Under the pieces are notes generated by a model. That model saw only the letters and a list, made by a program, of their open reading frames with translations, was not told the DNA's origin and made no database searches. The position numbers and the translations under genes were made by a program. Of a stretch of 33,779 nt of DNA, positions 30,642 to 33,779 are shown piece after piece (the stretch's first letter is position 1; each line of letters starts with the position of its first letter). The DNA comes from CAVYPR01 sp052145775. Its GTDB lineage: Bacteria > Actinomycetota > Acidimicrobiia > Acidimicrobiales > RAAP-2. The stretch is from the NCBI GenBank assembly GCA_052145775.1, contig JBKQNY010000190.1, positions 1 to 33,779 of the forward strand, written 5' to 3'.

Positions 30642-31421
30642 TCAGATCACCTTCAGCTGCTCGAGGAAGGAGACGATCCGCTGGGCGCCGTCCCCCTCGT
30701 CCACCACGATCTCGCCTGCGGCGCGTGCCTCGGCCACCGAGACGTCGGTGATCTCCTGGCGCGAGCCGGCCGTCCCGACCTCGGACGGGTCGAGCCCGAG
30801 GTCGGCCACGGTCAGGTTGTCCACCGGCTTGGACTTGGCCGCCATGATCCCCTTGAAGGAGGGGTAGCGCGGCTCGACCACGCCGGCGGTGACCGTGACC
30901 ACGACCGGCAGCGGGCTCTCGACCTCGTCGTAGCCGGACTCGGTCTGGCGCTCCACCTTCACCGTCGTGCCGTCGGTCTCGATGTGCTTGGCGAAGGTCA
31001 CCGAGGGGAGCCCCAGCAGCTCGGCCACCTGGACCGGCAGGGTCCCGGTGTAGCCGTCGGTCGACTCGGTGGCGGCGATCACCAGGTCCGGCTCGGCCCG
31101 GCGGATGGCCGCCGCCAGCACCTTGGCCGTGCCCAGCGCGTCGGACCCGGCCAGGGCGTCGTCGCTCACCAGGATGGCCTTGGCCGCCCCCATGGCCAGG
31201 GCGGTGCGCAGGCCCGAGGTCTCCCCGCCGGGGGCCATGGACACCAGGGTGACCTCGCTCCCCTCGATGTTCCCGGCCAGCTGGAGGGCCATCTCCACGC
31301 CGTAGGCGTCGGAGTCGTCGAGGATGAGCTTCCCCGACCGGTCGAGGGTGTGGGTGGTCGGGTCGAGGGAGGTGGGGGCCGCGGGATCGGGGATTTGCTT
31401 GACGCAGACGACGACGTTCAT
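30642..31421 (-). CDS. etfB: Electron transfer flavoprotein beta subunit
   Basis: 259 aa from ATG 31421 (MNVVVCVKQIPDP is the usual start; the upstream extension is not). Signatures: GKLILDDSDAYGVEMALQL, ATESTDGYTGTLPVQVAELL, VEPRYPSFKGIMAAKSKP and the C-terminal tail. It binds AMP and docks the partner dehydrogenases. It lies 16 nt after the GDPD gene and one nt before etfA, so the three probably share an mRNA. Confidence 0.95.
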   Translation of the reverse strand: MNVVVCVKQIPDPAAPTSLDPTTHTLDRSGKLILDDSDAYGVEMALQLAGNIEGSEVTLVSMAPGGETSGLRTALAMGAAKAILVSDDALAGSDALGTAKVLAAAIRRAEPDLVIAATESTDGYTGTLPVQVAELLGLPSVTFAKHIETDGTTVKVERQTESGYDEVESPLPVVVTVTAGVVEPRYPSFKGIMAAKSKPVDNLTVADLGLDPSEVGTAGSRQEITDVSVAEARAAGEIVVDEGDGAQRIVSFLEQLKVI

Positions 31422-31437
31422 GGCCCTGCATTGTTGA

Positions 31438-32127
31438 CTACCCGGGGGGCGCACCGCCATTCGGCCCGTCGGAGGCGACGACGAGCGCCTCGACCGGCCG
31501 ATCGGTGATCACGGCGTCCACCCCGAGGTCGACCATGGCCCGCAGGTCCCCGTCGGAGTTGACCGTCCAGACCCGAAGGGCCAGGCCGGCCCGCTGCGCC
31601 CGCTCCACCAGTTCGGCGTCGACCGAGGCCACGAAGGGGTGGATGCCGCCGAACCCCCGCTCGAGGGCCTCGTCGAGAAGCGCCGGGGCGTCCGTCCCCG
31701 GCCCGAGCAGCCAGGCCACGTGCAACCCTGGCTCCGCCCGGCCCACCGCCTCCAGACAGTCGGGGTCGAAGGAGGAGACCACCACCCGCTCGGCCCAGCC
31801 CTGCTCGGCCACCGCGGCCGCCGCGTCCAGGGCCAGGGCGTCGTCGCCGTCGCTCTTGAGCTCCACGTTCACCACCATCCCCTCGCACGCAGTGAGCGCG
31901 TCGGCCAGCAGCGGCACGTGGTCGGGGAGGTCGCGCACGCGGGCCAGTGCCACCGGCCCGACCCCGGGGATCGCCGCGTCGTGGTGGACCACCAGGGCGC
32001 CGTCGGCGCTGCGCCGGACGTCGAGCTCCACCCCGTCGGCCCCCACTCGGCGCGCCTCGGCGAAGGCGGCCAGTGAGTTCTCGGCCCACGGCCCGCCGGC
32101 CCCGCGGTGGGCGAGGACCAGGGTCAC
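31438..32127 (-). CDS. Glycerophosphodiester phosphodiesterase
   Basis: 229 aa from GTG 32127, chosen for the GGAGGG 4 nt upstream; GTG 32163 would add 12 mostly Arg residues. AHRGAGG (6-12), E16 in AENSLAAF, E34 and D36 in VELDVRRS and H49 in VVHHD are the catalytic set. Later FDPDCLEA, RVWTVNSD and VDAVITDRP fit the TIM barrel. It hydrolyses glycerophosphodiesters to glycerol 3-phosphate. No signal peptide, so cytoplasmic. Confidence 0.92.
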   Translation of the reverse strand: MTLVLAHRGAGGPWAENSLAAFAEARRVGADGVELDVRRSADGALVVHHDAAIPGVGPVALARVRDLPDHVPLLADALTACEGMVVNVELKSDGDDALALDAAAAVAEQGWAERVVVSSFDPDCLEAVGRAEPGLHVAWLLGPGTDAPALLDEALERGFGGIHPFVASVDAELVERAQRAGLALRVWTVNSDGDLRAMVDLGVDAVITDRPVEALVVASDGPNGGAPPG

Positions 32128-32182
32128 CGCGCCCTCCGGCCGGCGGCGCCGGCGGCGCGGCACGGGCGCGCGCTCGACCCGC

Positions 32183-32210
32183 TTGCAATGAACGAACCGA
32201 TCCGTATAAT
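32183..32210 (+). promoter_or_regulatory. whiB promoter: TTGCAA-16-TATAAT
   Basis: TTGCAA (32183-32188), 16-nt spacer, TATAAT (32205-32210). This is the best sigma-70-like match in the window. Transcription would start near 32217, giving a leader of about 80 nt. Confidence 0.7.
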
Positions 32211-32260
32211 GAGCGCGTCACTCACCGTTTCCTGGTTGGTCACCGATTGCGGGCCGATCA

Positions 32261-32276
32261 TGTGAAAAGGTTCACA
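32261..32276 (+). promoter_or_regulatory. CRP-type site TGTGA-N6-TCACA in the whiB leader
   Basis: The 16-bp perfect inverted repeat tgtgaaaaggttcaca contains an exact TGTGA-N6-TCACA, the CRP consensus used by mycobacterial Crp. It lies about 45 bp after the predicted start of transcription and 23 nt before the ATG, a position suiting repression unless another promoter is used. Confidence 0.6.
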
Positions 32277-32298
32277 ACTCTGCAGGTGGAGGCCCGCA

Positions 32299-32589
32299 AT
32301 GGCGTTGATGTGGAACCGCACGGTCGACTGGGACGCTGACGACTGGCGGAAGGTGGCGGCCTGCCGGGACACCGAGCCCGACCTCTTCTTCCCCGTGGGC
32401 ACCACGGGACCCGCCGTCGAGCAGATCGAGGCGGCCAAGCGGGTCTGCCGGGCGTGCGAGGCCCAGGACCCCTGCCTCGACTTCGCCCTCGCGACCAACC
32501 AGGAGTCCGGCGTGTGGGGCGGCACCTCGGAGGAGGAGCGTCGCAAGCTGCGCAAGTCCTGGCTGGCCGCACGACGCCGCGCCAGCTGA
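32299..32589 (+). CDS. whiB1: WhiB-family iron-sulfur transcriptional regulator, WhiB1-like
   Basis: 96 aa. Cluster ligands C22, C50, C53 and C59; CRDTEPDLFFPVG and GVWGG (71-75) are diagnostic, and the tail is Arg/Lys rich for DNA contact. It is closest to WhiB1/WblE in the FFPVG-x-x-GPA motif and in its small size. The 4Fe-4S cluster senses NO or redox and the protein binds the principal sigma factor. ggtggagg six nt upstream sets the start. It lies next to a PdtaS-type kinase, as whiB1 does in Mycobacterium tuberculosis. Confidence 0.93.
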   Translation: MALMWNRTVDWDADDWRKVAACRDTEPDLFFPVGTTGPAVEQIEAAKRVCRACEAQDPCLDFALATNQESGVWGGTSEEERRKLRKSWLAARRRAS

Positions 32590-32607
32590 GCCTCCGCCCC
32601 CCGGCCC

Positions 32608-32622
32608 CCCCGGACCTCGGGG
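32608..32622. terminator. Hairpin between convergent whiB and pdtaS
   Basis: ccccg gacct cgggg: a 5-bp GC stem in the 36-nt gap between the two stop codons. Possible bidirectional terminator, weak. Confidence 0.3.
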
Positions 32623-32625
32623 ACC

Positions 32626-33779
32626 TCAGCCACCGAGCCAGGAGCTCCGCCCCTCGGAAGGGACCGTCCGGGGCACGGTGACGACCACCCGGGTGCCGCG
32701 GCCACCGGCCGCCGCCTGCATGGTGATCGACCCGCCCAGCTGGCTCATCACCAGGTCGCGGACGATCGACAGCCCCAGGCTGTTGGTCCGCTCGATCTCG
32801 AACCCCTCGGGCAGCCCGCAGCCGTCGTCGTCGACGGCCACCCAGAGCTGCTCGCCGCGGGCCTCGAGCACGATGCCCACGTGGCCCGGCGCGGGGTCCG
32901 GACCGTCGGACTCGGGGGGGAAGGCGTGCTCGACGGCGTTCTGGACCACCTCGGCCAGGATGACGGCGAGCGGCGTGGCCACGTCGGCTGTCACGTCGCC
33001 GAGGTCGCCGGTGACGGCGATCTCCACCGGCCGGGCGCTGACCACCGAGTCCTCGGCCATCTGCACCAGGGGACCGACGATCTCGGCGAAGGGGACCTGG
33101 TCGCTGGGGTCGCGGGCCAGGATCTCGTGGACCACGGCGATCGAGCGCACCCGCCGCTCGGCCTCCCGCAGGGCCTCGCGGCCCTCGCCGACCTCCACCC
33201 GGCGCGCCTGCAGGCTGAGCAGGGAGGAGATCGTCTGCAGGTTGTTTTTCACCCGGTGGTGCACCTCCCGGATGGCCGCGTCCTTGGAGAGCAGCAGCCG
33301 GTCGAGCCGCCGCACGTCGGTCACGTCGCGCAGCAGGATCACCCCTCCGGTCACCGAGCCGCCGGCCAGGAGGGGGATGCAGTGGACCAGGACGATCACG
33401 TCCGGTCGGCGCTCGACCTCCTCGACCACCGGCCGGCCGGTGGCCAGCGCCCACTCGACCGCCGACTCCTCGATACCGAGTTCGGTGAACCGGCGGCCCT
33501 CGGGATGCGAGAACACGCCCATGCGGTGGAAGGCGTTGATGGCGTTGGGCGAGGCGTACTCCACCCGGCCGTCGGCGTCGACGATGACGACGCCGTCGCC
33601 GATGCGCGGGGCCTCCTCGATGGCCACGTCCTCGTCGGGGAACGGGAACGCCGACTTGGCCACCATCTCGGCGAAGCGCTGGAACACCTTGAGGTAGCGC
33701 CGCTCGTACTGGCCGGTGGGCCCGTGGGTCGGGGGGAGCGACACCCGCAGCAGCGCGGCGATGACCTTGTCGCCGAAGC
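32626..33779 (-). CDS. pdtaS: PdtaS-type sensor histidine kinase (N-terminus beyond window)
   Basis: At least 384 residues; the frame stays open to the window edge, so the N-terminal GAF region is cut. A PAS-like domain (GDGVVIVDADGRVEYASPNA) is followed by the HisKA_2 box EVHHRVKNNLQTISSLLSLQ with the phospho-His, then an HWE/HK-type ATPase with VVQNAVEHAF (N box), DDDGCGLPEG and SLGLSIVRDL. The family is cytosolic and signals to an ANTAR-domain RNA-binding response regulator (PdtaR), which is not in this window. The gene is convergent with whiB1. Confidence 0.92.
   Translation of the reverse strand, partial: FGDKVIAALLRVSLPPTHGPTGQYERRYLKVFQRFAEMVAKSAFPFPDEDVAIEEAPRIGDGVVIVDADGRVEYASPNAINAFHRMGVFSHPEGRRFTELGIEESAVEWALATGRPVVEEVERRPDVIVLVHCIPLLAGGSVTGGVILLRDVTDVRRLDRLLLSKDAAIREVHHRVKNNLQTISSLLSLQARRVEVGEGREALREAERRVRSIAVVHEILARDPSDQVPFAEIVGPLVQMAEDSVVSARPVEIAVTGDLGDVTADVATPLAVILAEVVQNAVEHAFPPESDGPDPAPGHVGIVLEARGEQLWVAVDDDGCGLPEGFEIERTNSLGLSIVRDLVMSQLGGSITMQAAAGGRGTRVVVTVPRTVPSEGRSSWLGG

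Noticed and set aside
1..33779. tRNA, rRNA, insertion sequences, prophage genes, CRISPR arrays, attachment sites
   Set aside because: None seen. Gene content and orientation look like ordinary chromosome.

Overview
The window is high-GC, gene-dense bacterial DNA from an actinomycete. Evidence is a WhiB1-like iron-sulfur regulator beside a PdtaS-type histidine kinase, the actinobacterial trio of MSMEG_4193-type phosphatase, DUF3090 and SCO1664-type protein, an F420-linked FrhB-like protein, frequent GTG starts, and extracellular linkers rich in Thr/Ser/Ala. Placement near class Acidimicrobiia is a guess from the Thr-rich linkers and overall style, not something the sequence proves. I see no tRNA, rRNA, insertion sequence, phage gene or CRISPR array.

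Positions 1-12483 (all minus strand) are a phosphate-uptake and cell-surface region. Reading in the direction of transcription, it starts with a candidate PHO box (12451-12483) and a long leader. The translationally coupled pstC-pstA-pstB-pstS operon follows. Then come a second, secreted PstS-like protein, a perfect 41-bp inverted repeat, a third PstS-like protein anchored at both ends, a sortase-like membrane protein that has lost the His, Cys and Arg of the sortase active site, and a secreted protein with an IPT/TIG domain that runs off the window. The PstS-like multiplicity plus a catalytically dead sortase is the most unusual feature here.

Positions 12534-25709 are mostly housekeeping and small metabolic genes: a conserved actinobacterial unknown, an FmdB zinc ribbon, DUF1543, aconitase, a PIG-L deacetylase, a DEAD-box helicase, a secreted unknown, a PrxQ/Bcp peroxiredoxin, a Thr-rich single-span membrane protein, a solute-binding lipoprotein, an Fpg/Nei glycosylase with a variant zinc finger, an FrhB-like Fe-S protein and a family-5 uracil-DNA glycosylase.

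Positions 25735-29670 (plus strand) hold the tightly overlapping phosphatase/DUF3090/SCO1664 trio and an OafA-type acyltransferase fused to an SGNH domain. Positions 29672-32127 (minus) carry glycerophosphodiesterase, etfB and etfA as one apparent transcription unit. The window ends with whiB1-like and pdtaS genes in convergent orientation; the whiB leader contains an exact TGTGA-N6-TCACA CRP-type site.

Two features recur across the window. Several genes start directly on a GTG or ATG lying 6-8 nt after a TANNNT -10 box, as expected for leaderless mRNAs. The threonine codon ACA is largely confined to exported or extracytoplasmic protein segments and is absent from the cytoplasmic genes I checked by eye.
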